Of a stretch of DNA of 64,000 nucleotides, positions 10,515 to 21,663 are shown piece by piece; positions within the stretch are counted from its first letter, which is position 1; each line of letters begins with the position of its first letter. The stretch lies in assembly GCA_012934845.2 (NCBI GenBank), contig WNNJ02003241.1, positions 1 through 64,000 on the forward strand. Reading direction: 5' to 3'. The notes below the pieces were generated by a model. The model was not told the origin of the DNA. It ran no database searches and worked only from the letters and a program-made list of their open reading frames with translations. Position numbers and translations under genes: made by a program. The stretch is from Pomphorhynchus laevis (taxonomy: Eukaryota > Acanthocephala > Palaeacanthocephala > Echinorhynchida > Pomphorhynchidae).

Positions 10515-10735
10515 TTTTAGGGTTTCGTTCTGCTCTTAAATGTTCCTTGAGCCGTTCAGAAACAGGACGTTGTGTTTTTTCTATGTAGCTTACCCTCTTG
10601 CCTACAGCAGCGCACTCATCACAAAACATTTCATAAACTACATTACGTTGGTAGCACAATGAAATATTATGCTGCCTGCTTTTGTGGTCATAGATCGGAC
10701 AGGCTCTCGTGCACGGTCATGGCTCCTCGTAGCAG
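10515..10735 (-). pseudogene. GIY-YIG fragment of a fourth PLE
   Basis: Minus-strand frame with CPIYDHKSRQHN, then NVVYEMFCDEC, SYIEKTQRPVSERLKEHL and RAERNPK. This fits a PLE GIY-YIG endonuclease preceded by a Cys/His cluster. The usual YIG is YIE here, a likely decay mark. It differs from the PLE-A, -B and -N domains. No RT is attached. Confidence 0.7.
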
Positions 10736-10739
10736 ATAT

Positions 10740-11454
10740 TAAAGATACATTAAAACATATTAAAACAAATAAAAGGTGTTGATTTAATTCTACAAAAGAA
10801 TTTTTGATATTAAAAATGCATTAGAAAAAAATAATTAATCGTATAATCGGAAAAAGATATACGTATATATGTTATAATAATTATAAGGCATATCTAACAA
10901 AAATTAAACCATTAATTAAGATGGTTTTAGCCGAGAACGATTAATTGATACACTCAAAAGACTGTGTATAATACATCTAAATCATTGGGACGAATTTTTT
11001 ATCACATTGAAATATCACACTGTTACCGTCATTAGAACGAAACATCTGTAATTATAATAAAAAATTGAAATCAATGATGATAATTAATAATGATGATCAA
11101 TAATTTAATACAATAATGATGTTATTATTAACATCATTATATTTGTTAAAAAATTCAATTATAATAAATAAAATATAATAAAATATAATCTAAAATATCA
11201 TTAATTTAAATAATTCCGATAAATCTTGGATTAAAGTTTAAAACTTTGATTAAAAGTAGGGACATCGATATTCATACTGGGAGGTATTAGGCGAAAAAAT
11301 TTTATGGATAATAAGATACAACACGATTAATATGCTAAGTTGTATAATAGACAATTATTGTAATACAATAATTTTTTTATACAATAAGTGTATGCAATAA
11401 ACATAAATGTATGCAATAAATGTATACAATAAACAAAAGATGTCATACTAGGAG
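10740..11454 (+). mobile_element. Mosaic of short PLE-N pieces
   Basis: 10780-10915 carries two separated PLE-N segments (STKEFL and KRYTYICYNNYKAYLTKIK). 11025-11090 matches the LLPPLGRKICNYNKELKSI region and 11243-11262 the KVGTSIF region, in an order unlike the intact element. Inverted repeats around 11090-11150 (AATAATGATGTTATTATT and neighbours) separate pieces. No continuous frame. Confidence 0.6.
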
Positions 11455-12510
11455 GTAATGGGCCAAAAATAATAACAATAGAAAATATACATTAACCATA
11501 AACTTCATTAATAAATGTATAGATAACATAAATATAGCCGGACTTTAAAATAATTCTAAAAGTAAAGAAATAATAGGGTCAGATTTAAGTAAATATATTC
11601 CTAAAATAAGGTATAAACTCCTACCACCATTAGAACGAAAAATTTGTAATTATAATAAAGAATTAAAATCAATATGTAACGATAATATTAGAAACATAAT
11701 GGAAACAGAATGCAATTGTAAAAGTCTTAGTTTTGATAAAATAAATGAACATATATGTACCCATAATCTAGAATTAATTGAAAATTGTGAATTAAGAAAG
11801 CTGCTATCAAAAGGGTATAAATATAGATTAAATAATAACAACGACAAAAATAAAATTTACAATTCGTTATATAACTTAAATGATTACTTTAGTAAGCTGA
11901 TTAATAGTGAAAGCTCGAATATATGCAAGATAAACATTTGGAAAGAATTTATATTTAATAAAATTAAAAATAAAATGAAAATAACAAACAATTATAAAAG
12001 GAAAGATAAAATTAATAAAGATATGTATACAGAACTCTCTAAATTAAAGGATAACTCTATATTAACAAATATTGATAAAGCTAGTAATAACTTTGTCTTC
12101 ATATGCAAAAAGCTATATTATGATATACTAATGAAAGAGGTTAATTCTAATGATTTAAATGTAAATCCAACATATGAACGTAGTGAGTTGAGTTTTGAAA
12201 CAATTATTACAAGTCACTGTTCTATAATGGATAAAAAGGGTATATTATATTGGAATCCAAAATTACATAAAAATTCATTAACGACTATGATATGCTAAGT
12301 TGTATAATAGACAGTTATTGTAATACAAAATACTATAATCGTACAATAAATGTTAATAATAACAATAGAAAATATACATTAACCATAAACTTCATTAATA
12401 AATGTATAGATAACATAAATATAGCCGGACTTTTAAATAATTCTAAAAGTAAAGAAATAATAGGGTCAGATTTAAGTAAATATATTCCTAAAATAAGGTA
12501 TAAGTTGTTA
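11455..12510 (+). pseudogene. PLE-N fragment with a tail-to-head junction
   Basis: 11468-12274 reads from NNNRKYTLTINFINKC through the RT start NSILTNIDKASNNFVF to LYWNPKLHKN, mostly open (199 codons, 11699-12298). At about 12275 it jumps back to the N-terminal INDYD segment and repeats IIDSYCNTKYYN to SKYIPKIRYKLL (12292-12525). The same kind of backward jump occurs in the copy at 7013. Almost identical to the copies at 51.2 and 60.2 kb. Confidence 0.85.
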
Positions 12511-12830
12511 CCGCTTAAAAATTAAAAATTAAAAATATTAAAAAATAAATATTTAAAAATATTTATAAACATTTAAAAATATTTAATTTTTAAATATTTA
12601 TTTAAAAATTTAATTCAAAAAACATAATTTTATCAGGAACATGATCATCATCATGTTCCTGTTGATGATCGCAGTATTGATCGAACATTTGACTTCTCTC
12701 GATTTGTAAAATTTTTAAAAATAAATGGATTTTACACAATTATTTTTTTATCGTATCTTTGAAGATTTCTAAATCTTTAAACTTTAGACTTTTAAAGAAG
12801 TCTAAAAGTAAAGAACTTTTTTAGACTTTT
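12511..12830. repeat. AT-rich junction sequence with hairpins
   Basis: Simple AAATATTT-type sequence, then a hairpin at 12634-12661 (arms about 12 nt, CAGGAACATGAT paired with its complement). Repeated TTTAGACTTTTAAA words follow, derived from the PLE-N segment that begins the next fragment. Confidence 0.6.
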
Positions 12831-13108
12831 AAATAATTCTAAAAGTAAAGAAATAATAGGGTCAGATTTAAGTAAATATATTCCTAAAATAAGGTATAAA
12901 CTCCTACCACCATTAGGACGAAAAATTTGTAATTATAATAAAGAATTAAAATCAATATGTAACGATAATATTAGAAACATAATGGAAACAGAATGCAATT
13001 GTAAAAGTCTTAGTTTTGATAAAATAAATGAACATATATGTACCCATAATCTAGAATTAATTGAAAATTGTGAATTAAGAAAGCTGCTATCAAAAGGGTA
13101 TAAATAGC
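12831..13108 (+). mobile_element. PLE-N fragment
   Basis: Matches SKEIIGSDLSKYIPKIRY through KGYK; the frame then ends in TAG, followed by CCTTTAA. The 7013 copy ends with the same words, so the two fragments probably share one ancestral break. Confidence 0.8.
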
Positions 13109-13239
13109 CTTTAACTTATAGATTAAAATAAACACAAAAATAAAATATACAATTTCTACATAAATTCTTTGAAAAGCATTTACCTTGCTCGTATCCATAA
13201 TAGAAAATATCACTTATTACTTAAAAATGTTTATTCAAA

Positions 13240-13420
13240 TATTATAAATATAAATTTTTATTATAAAGATGATATAGACTATCGAAATATCAAAATTCCA
13301 CACCAGATTGCAATCGAGAATGAACAGTCTAGTAAAATTTCCAGTCAGATATTCTCTCAACGACCAACTGACCCACTAAATAGATACAAGTCGTTCTTGT
13401 CTGGCAAATCTAATGCATAA
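13240..13420 (+). CDS. Possible terminal exon, unknown protein
   Basis: A possible splice acceptor (TTTTTATTATAAAG) precedes an open frame of about 50 codons containing DDIDYRNIKIPHQ, then SSQIFSQRPTDPLNRYKSF, ending at TAA at 13418. The composition is unlike the surrounding AT-driven frames. I do not recognise it and see no upstream exon; it could be a chance frame. Confidence 0.25.
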
Positions 13421-13439
13421 TTAATTATTGGATCTGGAT

Positions 13440-13510
13440 CAAAGGAAAGAATAAATTATTTTTTATATTTCGCTAACTCCTGTTAAAATCGTCAGAAAAT
13501 TTCAGAGAAT
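13440..13510 (-). repeat. Hammerhead-like small repeat, degenerate
   Basis: The minus strand carries CTGACGA (13489-13495), a weak hairpin ending GTTAGC, and GAAA at 13468-13471. Position 7 of the core is C here and A or U in other copies. The flank GGATCTGGATCAAAGGAAAG is shared with other members. Confidence 0.6.
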
Positions 13511-14279
13511 TTTGGATCATTATAAACTATTTGATAGAAAATATCAAACATATAATAGATCTATTCTATTATAGACTATTCTATCACTATTTTATAAAAA
13601 AGATATGTCAATTAATTATTAATTAATAATCGAATTAATTATTAAAATTAATTTATTAATTATTAAAATGCTGATTTATTTAAGTGTTGATTTAAAGTAT
13701 TATGAATTATTTAAACTACTTACTGTTGAAACTCGTAATCTTATATTTAATATTTAACAAATGAAACTACACGGTTTCGTATTTGATTTTTAAGCTCTAT
13801 TAAACCGTCATCATTCGAATGAATAGTGAATGGATCATCTTGGTTGAACAATACATCACATTTACCTATCTAAATCATTCAAATCCAATATTTAGACAAC
13901 AAAAATTATACTTTTTATTTATCTCATTTACTAAAGTAAATGAGATAAATAAAATGAGATTAAATTTGTGGAAAATTGTAAATCTTTAAAATCCAGGAAA
14001 TATCTGATTGTATTATTAAGTAGTCGTTCATTGGTATAATATTATTAAGAGTTAAGACTTCTACTCAAACATTTAATGAGGCAAATTTCAATTAATTATT
14101 CAAGTCAACTGGTAACTAAATTCAGACAACCTCATGTAGATAAACAAATTACTCATTTATACGACACTAAATGAGTAAAAGTTGTTTGTTTTTAAAAACA
14201 ATTTGATTTTACCGTGGAAATAAAAATTTTGAAAATTCGATGAATATACATTTTAATAAGAAAATAAAATATTTCAAAT
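13511..14279. other. AT-rich stretch without recognised genes
   Basis: No supported gene. Contains a perfect inverted repeat at 13915-13952 (17-nt arms around TAAA) and smaller palindromes. Confidence 0.5.
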
Positions 14280-14545
14280 AATTATTGGAGCTGGATCAAA
14301 GAAAAGAAGAAATTATTTTTGATATTTCGCTAACTTCTGTTAGCATCTTCAGAATAGGACGTATACTTCAAATAATTATTGGAGCTGGATCAAAGAAAAG
14401 AAGAAATTATTTTTGATATTTCGCTAACTTCTATTAGCATCTTCAGAATATTACGATAGATAATTGTAATTTTCTGAAGATGCTAACAGAAGTTAGCGAA
14501 ATATCAAAAATAATTTCGCCTTTCTTTTGATCCAGCTCCGATAAT
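14280..14545. repeat. Three copies of the hammerhead-like small repeat
   Basis: Two direct minus-oriented copies (core at about 14319-14351 and 14409-14441) and one plus-oriented copy (14474-14505), each with the outer block AATTATTGGAGCTGGATCAA or its complement. Unit length is about 85 bp. The plus copy reads CTGAAGA, T, hairpin GCTAAC/GTTAGC with loop AGAA, GAAA, TATC. Confidence 0.85.
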
Positions 14546-15224
14546 TATTTATTAATAATGGATCATTTTCAACTATTTTAAATATTTCAATTATAATTAT
14601 TCTGCTAATTGCAATTTTTAAATTAATAGAACAGCAAGAAACGGTCACAACTCATTTGATATTTCTCTGAGCCATGATCATTGATTTTTTAGAATTATCA
14701 GATAATACTGAGGGAGAGTCAGCAAAATATAAAATACGAAAAACAATAAAATAGTATTTTCAAATTCTTAATTTACAGTCTAATGTAATACAATAAGGAA
14801 ATTTTATTTCCTTATTGTATTAAAAAACTAATATTAGTTTTAAAAAAACTTCTACTACACCGTCAGAAAATACAGATTTTTACTATAGTTTTACTATATT
14901 TTTACTATATGTTTACTAAAATAGTTTTTATGAAAAAACTATTTTCTGATTATGCTAAAATAATCTAGCGAAATATAAAAAGTAGTATTCTATTTCATCG
15001 ATTCTTCTCTTAGATAAGAAAATCTAATTGATTTTTGCGGTTTTCTTATAGATTTTAATAGTTATAGTACAACATGATGTTTGCATCCAGATGGATGTTA
15101 AAGCTTTACATATAATAGTTTAATTTTGAACCTGTTGTTCATCTAGAACATACTCGTACAGTTTTATAAAGTCTATCAATCGCCTTTATAAAATTAAAAA
15201 GCTCTTATGTGATATTGGCTACTA
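14546..15224. repeat. AT-rich stretch with a hairpin and one motif relic
   Basis: A perfect inverted repeat lies at 14787-14821 (16-nt arms, spacer TTT). A diverged hammerhead-like motif lies at 14946-14976 (CTGATTA, arms GCTA/TAGC, GAAATAT). No gene seen. Confidence 0.55.
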
Positions 15225-15385
15225 AATGATTTGGAGTTCTTGAATGTTCTTGAGCCATTTGATGCTCTGAAGATCTTGAATGCCCTTGATCTCTTGAATG
15301 CTGCTGAGCTCTTGGAATAACTTGATCTCTTGGATGCTCTTAAGCTATTGGATAATCTTGAGATCTTGAATGCTTTTGGATTCTA
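15225..15385. repeat. Degenerate minisatellite, unit about 15-30 bp
   Basis: Repeated words CTTGAATGCTCTTGAG with variations (CTTGGATGCTCTTAAG, CTTGAATGCTGCTGAG). Units are too diverged for an exact period by eye. Confidence 0.6.
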
Positions 15386-16514
15386 TTTAGCTTAATTGCG
15401 ATGATTTATCCGTTAGTTCTGTATGGATATTCTTCATTTAATAATTCAATGAAAACAACAATTCGTATCAACCACTTTTAAGGGTGACATTAGTTTTGAA
15501 TTCTAAGCATGTACAAGTTTATAATTTCCTATAATTAATTAAATGCTCATTTTTAATGACAATGATCATTTAATATAATGGGCATTTAAATGATCATTTA
15601 ATATAATGTTGATGATCTTGAAAGCTTTAACTTAGCAATGTATATAAAAAGCCCCAAAAGCATGTTTCTACAATATTTCGGCTTATGGCAATTATCAGGT
15701 CAATTTATAATCATTAAAGTTTTAAAAATACAAAAATAATTTGAAAAGATACAGTTACGATGATTTAACTTGATTTACTTCAAATATATAGCGCATAACT
15801 TCTTACTATTTATTAAATTAATCATTGAATTGTGTATGGCTGAGGTTATCTACATAACAACTTAAGTTTTTATAAACTTCAAGTCTATATAAACTTTTGT
15901 ATAACACAACATTAAAGTTAATAACTAACTTTTCTATTACTCACTAAATTTATTTATTATAACTGATTTATTAAAATAGATCTTGTAATTTTCGGGTATC
16001 TTCGATTGATATAATTTGACCATATGATAGCCATCAGATTTTTTATAACGCGATTTTTATCAAATAATGATTAGCGGTGATCCAGTTGAACTTTTATATT
16101 ATCAGGTATTCCTTAGATTTTTTAAACAATTGCAATGTAATTGCTGCTATCCATTTCACAGATTGTTAAAATCTTACCTCTAAGCTAAGTGCGATTGACT
16201 TTGAAAATCCACTCGACAGCGTTTTTATGTACTTTACATTTTGTGGATTAGTTCTCCTAAAACATTGAATTTTCAAAATGGAAGATATCATCAAATAAAT
16301 TATATGAAAACAAAGGTAATTTAAGAAATTCAATTTACTTAGATAATGAATCAGAGATAATTTGGGGTTCTTGTGATGCTCGTAGCAGGACGGTCATACA
16401 CAAATAATTTTTATACTTTATAAAGTTGTGTATTAGTAAAACTAGTTTGAGACATGTTTACAACAATCATTGATGTTTAATTAGTATACTTATTGAATAT
16501 ATTCATAAAAATTT
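15386..16514. other. AT-rich stretch without recognised genes
   Basis: No frame with recognisable motifs. Repeats of ATGATCATTTAATATAATG at 15560-15610 are the only evident structure. Confidence 0.5.
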
Positions 16515-17010
16515 GTAATTTGAACAGCGCCATCCGGGCATTTGCCATCCGGACAGTTGTCATCCGGACAGTTGACATCCGAACAGTTGGCATTCAGATA
16601 GTTGATATCCGGACAGCTGACGTTTAGACAGTTGACATCTAATACAGCTGGCATCTAGACAGTTGACATCCGGACAGCTGGCATCCAGACAGTTGTCATC
16701 CAGAGAGTTGTCATCCGGACAGCTGGCATCCATACAGTTGACATTCGGACAGCTGGCATCCATGCAGTTAACATCCGGACAGCTGACATTAGGACAGTTG
16801 ACATCCAGACACTCATTAATCCTAAAAGGTGCCATTATTGCATTAGCCATCAGGATAGTAGCTATCCAGACATTTGTATCCGGACAGTAGCCATCCGGAG
16901 ATTTGCTATCCGTACATTTGCCATCAGAATAGTTGCCATCAGAATAGTTGCCATTTGTACACTCGCCATCCGGACAGTTGCCATTCGAGCATTTGACATC
17001 CAAACAGTTG
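16515..17010 (-). repeat. 15-bp minisatellite with a pentapeptide-repeat frame
   Basis: Some 33 variant copies of a 15-bp unit close to GACATCCGGACAGTT, with length variants. Because 15 is divisible by three, the minus strand stays open for 147 codons (16560-17003) and reads as repeats such as NCPDV, SCPNV and NCLDA, with Cys every five residues. A frame slip near 16620 shifts it to QLSG-type repeats. No signal peptide or flanking domain is attached, so the frame is more likely a by-product of the repeat than a gene. Confidence 0.8.
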
Positions 17011-17118
17011 CAATATTAAAAAATTAAATGTTATCTTTTAAAATTCAAATGTCTTAATTTTAACTGAATATATTTCAGTTTTAAAATTACTTTTAGACAT
17101 TAAACCGCTGGTAATATT

Positions 17119-17438
17119 TTATAATAAAGATTTAAATTTGGCCGTTGCTAACCTCTGTTCCTTACGAGAGTAAGAGTTGCAAAATACTCTTGAATCTTTT
17201 GTTGTTATATCAGTTTTGATTGTGTGTAATACAGATTCATCAATAAACAAATGACTTCGTAGATCAGTAGCAATTCGCCGCTCAATGAAATCATAGTATT
17301 CTCGATTATATTCTCCGCTTATATCATCTTCTCGATTAAATGATGTCCTATTTCCATATCTTCTGGTATCACTTTGATAATATCGTCTGTTATATAACAC
17401 ACTATATCTATATCTTCTGGTACCGCTTTCCCTAAATT
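17119..17438 (-). CDS. Possible terminal exon, Arg/Tyr-rich protein
   Basis: Open minus-strand frame of about 106 codons behind a possible acceptor (ACTTAAAG), ending in TAA. Its first half is rich in Arg and Tyr, with a near repeat (GTRRYRY and DTRRYGN, LYNRRYYQ). The second half, with RIATDLRSHLFIDESVLHTI and SRVFCNSYSRKEQR, looks globular. I do not recognise a family and see no upstream exon. A genuine host exon is possible. Confidence 0.3.
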
Positions 17439-18204
17439 TAGAATCAATGCTTTAAGTATAAACGGATGACTCGGATATGCCTGTTAGTTCTAGATATGTT
17501 GATTATTATCTTTAGAAATGATTTACCAATTATAAAAGATGTAAAAGTGCTGTCAAAAAATACTAAAGTTCAATCTAGAAATAATAATCAAGCAGAAAAT
17601 AGTAAAAAGTTCAATGTTGAAATAAGTTAAACTAATGAAGGATTAAGCCTTAAGTTAAATTACACTTAAAATTAATTATTCCCTAAGTTTAAAGTTAGTA
17701 TATGACATTTATTAATAATTAACTGCTAAATTATTAGGTGTGAGCCTCGGTTTCGTATCCTAGCACAGCATTTATCTAATATGCTAATAATAAGCTATTA
17801 TATGTTTAACAGGCTAAACCGTAATGTGTCTACGATATCGATTGAGATTCATATTGATATTATCGATTGAGATAATATATAGATTGAGCATTTTTCAAAT
17901 TTCTAAACTTAAAATATTTTTAGGATTGAAGTAAGTGAAAATTGTCTAATTTCAAAGATTTTTACAATATTTCATTAGCTCCTTTATCATCAATACGTAT
18001 TCGCAAATCTAGAAATAAGTTGAACTAACAAAAGCTAAAATGCTTTCAACTGTTTAATCTAGAAAACACGAAGTGATTCCGAACAGGCTGATATTGATTT
18101 CTTTTAAATGCAATTGGAAATTTACTTTGTATGTACCGCATGAACAAATACAACTTGTAAAATACATGGAATATCTATATGGGTTAATTGAATAATAAAA
18201 TATA
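17439..18204. other. AT-rich stretch without recognised genes
   Basis: Nothing beyond AT-biased sequence and small inverted words (ATTGAGATTCATATTGATAT near 17865) is visible. Confidence 0.5.
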
Positions 18205-20010
18205 AAATAATAAATAATTATAAATAAGATTTTATAAGTTGAATCAAGTTAAAATTTAAGATTATAATAAAAGTCTTCTTATGAATCTAATTTTTATGAA
18301 TTTAATTTTTATGAATTCAATTATTATGAATTCAATTATCCTGAATTTATAACTAAAATAAAGTTAAAATTGAAATTTAAAATAAACGTCATTTTTATGA
18401 ATTGACTAATAGATAAAAACTATGTATCATAATAAGAATTAGAGGTCATCAGGAGGAACTGCTATGCTATCAGGTTTCGGCCCCTAACTCCTCTACCCAA
18501 CATAGCAGCGGGGCCAAATACATGATAATGATGTATTTCCTCTGATAAAACTATCTAGTATCTTATTCTAATACAAAGTATATTATTTATTATTTATCCA
18601 TAAAAATTTGCTACTTAAGAGTTTAAATTTATTCTTTATATTATTGTGTTGATTTATATATTTTACTATTTTCTGCTTGATGTTATTTTTATAGTAACCT
18701 ACTTTAAAATATGCATCTATTAAATTATTTAAATGATTCTGAAGAAAACCAATATCGTTACAAATTGTTGCAATTCTTAAAATTTCATTATTTAATGTAT
18801 TATATTTTATATTATATGGTATGCATGAATGATCATGCAAAAATATGTTTCTTGTAAATTTAAATATGTCATCTTTACGATATAAATTAATAGTAGTTTT
18901 AGTTAATGTTAATTTAATGTTCATATCTAGATATACACCTTCTTTATCATTAATATTGGTTTTGTTAAGAATAAGGCTTTCTGAATAAATGTGCTCACTA
19001 ATTGAATAAAAATTATTAGAATTAAATACACATATATCATCAATGTATCTAAACATATATTTCATATATTTATATTGTTTAGATTTAGTTTTTACACATT
19101 TATGAACAAATTCATATTCTATAAAGCTTAAAAACAAGTCAGCTATAATTGGGCTACTATTACCACCCATTGGAACACCTTTTATTTGTCCAAATATAGA
19201 TGTCCCTGCCTTTAAATAATTTTGATTTATCAAAATATTTAAGGATTCTATTAATTCAATTTTATCCATATATTTATATTTACTTGATGGTTTAATTTTT
19301 GTTAGATATGCGTTGTAGAATTATAACATATATATGTATATAATATAGATTTGTATAAAGCGTACTAAAATCGTATGTATTTATATTTTGAAAATTTATT
19401 CCTTTTGTCTGTTCTAAAAATTCTTTTATAGAATTAAATACTGAAATAGTGTTTTATACCAGTATTAATTTCAATTACCTTGCAATATTTTTTAAAGTGT
19501 GCTTTAATTACTTTAAGGGTTTTATTCATATAAACCAAAGCGGTTTTAATGTACATTTAAAAGCACTATATATGAACCTAGGCTTTATTGGATATTTATG
19601 TAATTTTGGATTCCAATATAATATAGGTATAGTTTTATTATCTGATTCAACTTTTAAACCCTTCTTATCCATTATAGAACAGTGACTTGTAATAATTGTT
19701 TCTAAATTTAAATCACTACATAAACCTTTTTGCGTATGAAGACAAAGTTATTACTAGCTTTATCAATAGTTGTTATTATATAGTTATGCTTTAATTTTGT
19801 AAGTTCTGTATACATATCTTTATTAATTTGATCTTTCCTTTTATAATTGTTTGTTATTTTCGTTTTCTCTCTAATTTTATCAAATATATAAGTTTTCCAA
19901 AGGTTTATCTTTGATGTATTTAAGCTGTTACTATTAATCAACTTATCAAAGTAAGCATTCAATTCATTATATAACGAATTGTAAATTTTATTTTTATTGT
20001 TTTATTTTAT
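18205..20010 (-). pseudogene. PLE-N copy, internally deleted
   Basis: Minus-strand copy. 18583-19269 is an open 228-codon piece with motif B GVPMGGNSSPIIADLFLSF, FRYIDDICVFN and the thumb. Near 19300-19340 a deletion removes part of the segment before IRYTYICY-type sequence, and upstream pieces (19350-19990) are shifted by small indels; 19708-19962 keeps the RT start IITTIDKASNNFVF. The 3' untranslated region includes the conserved GC-rich block at 18446-18545. The terminal GAGTCTACGTAT signature was not found, so its 3' tip is lost. Confidence 0.85.
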
Positions 20011-20127
20011 TTTCATTATTATTTGATAATGAATAATTATTACCCTTTTTGAACAAATCAAACCATCCCCTGGTATAAGGGCTCTGGTACTCAATTACCC
20101 TTTTTGAAAAAGCGAAATGACGAAGGG
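20011..20127. other. Junction between PLE-N and the RLE element
   Basis: Short stretch with two ATTACCCTTTTTGAA words; it contains the unresolved boundary between the PLE-N copy and the RLE-class element. Confidence 0.4.
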
Positions 20128-21005
20128 GAAACCATTGAACATAATCCCTTGTTGCACTTGTAACGGGCAGGCGGCCAATTGCAAGGGATGCAAATATTCC
20201 AAAGCAAAACGTTTGTGCACGAACTACATGGCACTAAACTGATCAATTCAACGACACGATGTTATGACCCCGTTTCAAGAGCGTTGAGTAGCACATTCTG
20301 TTGAACACGATCTGACAAAGAGTGACAGACCGATACTTAAGTAAATTCTATCAGCTTGCCTTGTATTGGGAGCTCAGGTAGACGAGATGATGCCTCATTT
20401 TACAATCCGGTCTTTGTTCATCAAACTGTACTGCATTGGAGGCAAAATATATTCCACCTACATCAATGCTCGGCAAGCAACACGTTTGTGAATATATTGG
20501 CTTCATTTTACGACAGCGTGGTGACGAAAACTTCAGACTAGAATTCACACCCAGCTGCCAAGATTCCAGATCAAAAAGTACTCCTACAGCATCATCTTCC
20601 AAATACACTACCTTATCACCTAGTTGAATTTAGCGATATCGAAGCGTTGGATATTATGCGTGTAGCTAGAAGAACGAAAGGTGGGGTCGGGCCATCCGGA
20701 TTGGACGCCATCATGTAAAGTCCAAAGCGACTCCAACTTCTGAGTCGCTTTGGAGTTTATTCTCAAAATTTAGCAAGATCACTTGCCGACTTCGGTATGA
20801 GATTAGCAACCGAAGCTCTTGAAACATTTACCGCAAGTCGACTTATTGCTCTGAGCAAATCACATGATGGTATTAGACCCATTGGCGTTTGCGATGTTGC
20901 AGGACGTATAATCTCTAAAACGATATTATGCAAGATAAGTCCGGATCTTCACGATGAGACAGGTAACGAGCAATTATGTGCATGCCAACGCGGGGGGCAT
21001 TGTAA
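20128..21005 (+). pseudogene. RLE element 1, decayed 5' part with Cys-rich segment
   Basis: 20130-20235 encodes a cysteine cluster PCCTCNGQAANCKGCKYSKA followed by KRLCTN, resembling metal-binding N-terminal segments. From about 20615 the frame matches element 2: VEFSDIEALDIM, GGVGPSGLDA, then after a break SRFGVYSQNLARSLADFG, TASRLIALSKS and GIRPIGVCDVAGRIISKTIL. The break at 20721-20754 is a palindrome whose left arm is an inverted copy of the downstream SRFG codons. It runs into inserted PLE-N sequence at 21006. Confidence 0.7.
20721..20754. repeat. Palindrome at a deletion inside RLE element 1
   Basis: Arms TCCAAAGCGACTC and GAGTCGCTTTGGA around an 8-nt spacer. The right arm is authentic coding sequence; the left arm replaces codons present in element 2. 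Confidence 0.85.
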
Positions 21006-21348
21006 TGTATAATACCTATAATAAGGTATTATACCTTATTTAAGGAATATATTTACTTAAATCTGATCCTATTATTTTTTACCCTTAGAAGTATTTAAAA
21101 GTCTACCTATATTTATGTTATCTATACATTTATTAATGCATTCTATTGTTAGTGTATATTTTTTATTGTTATTATTAACATTTATTGTCAAATTATAGTA
21201 TTTTATATTACAATAACTGTCTATCATACAACTAATCCTATCATAATCGTTAATTAATTTTTGATTTATTGAACAAATGATATCTTTAGAAATACTTCTT
21301 ATATTTACATGAAAATATTTTAGGTTATTATCTCGTAAAAGTTGTTTC
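21006..21348 (-). mobile_element. PLE-N fragment inserted in RLE element 1
   Basis: Minus strand reads KQLLRDNNLKYFHVNIRSIS, DIICSINQKLINDYD and NKKYTLTIECINKCIDN, i.e. the N-terminal part of the PLE-N RT frame. It is more diverged than the 51.2-kb copy. A short palindrome (21011-21030, arms AATACCT/AGGTATT) marks its left edge. Confidence 0.8.
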
Positions 21349-21349
21349 G

Positions 21350-21663
21350 CGTTGGATGGCAAAGATCATCCTCTGCAGCAGGAAATTTGTGGACCGTCGC
21401 TCTCCGGTCACTGCTGCTATCCGCCGACCAATTTCATGCATTAGTCCTTCCGCCTCTGGGCCTAACGCACCAAGCGTTTCCACGGCGACCGACACAAAAT
21501 TGTAGATCGGTGTCAGGCAGGCGTATTTGTTGCGTTTCTTGTCCTGTGCTCCACTTGCTATTGCACCCGGTGCGGTAACAGCTGTATTTAGATGACTCGG
21601 CGCCAAGGTGTCTGGGCAGCGAAGTCCAAAGCAAAACACCTGCCACTTGACCATGGAGTCACT
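21350..21663 (-). pseudogene. C-terminal fragment of a third RLE-class family
   Basis: Minus-strand frame with MVKWQVFCFGLRCPDTLAPS, KKRNKYACLTPIYNFVSVAV, ETLGALGPEA and FLLQRMIFAIQR. I recall this C-terminal block from non-LTR RT proteins of the type seen also at 41.2-42.3 kb. It sits inverted between two halves of RLE element 1 and ends at about 21663, where the element 1 frame resumes. Confidence 0.65.
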
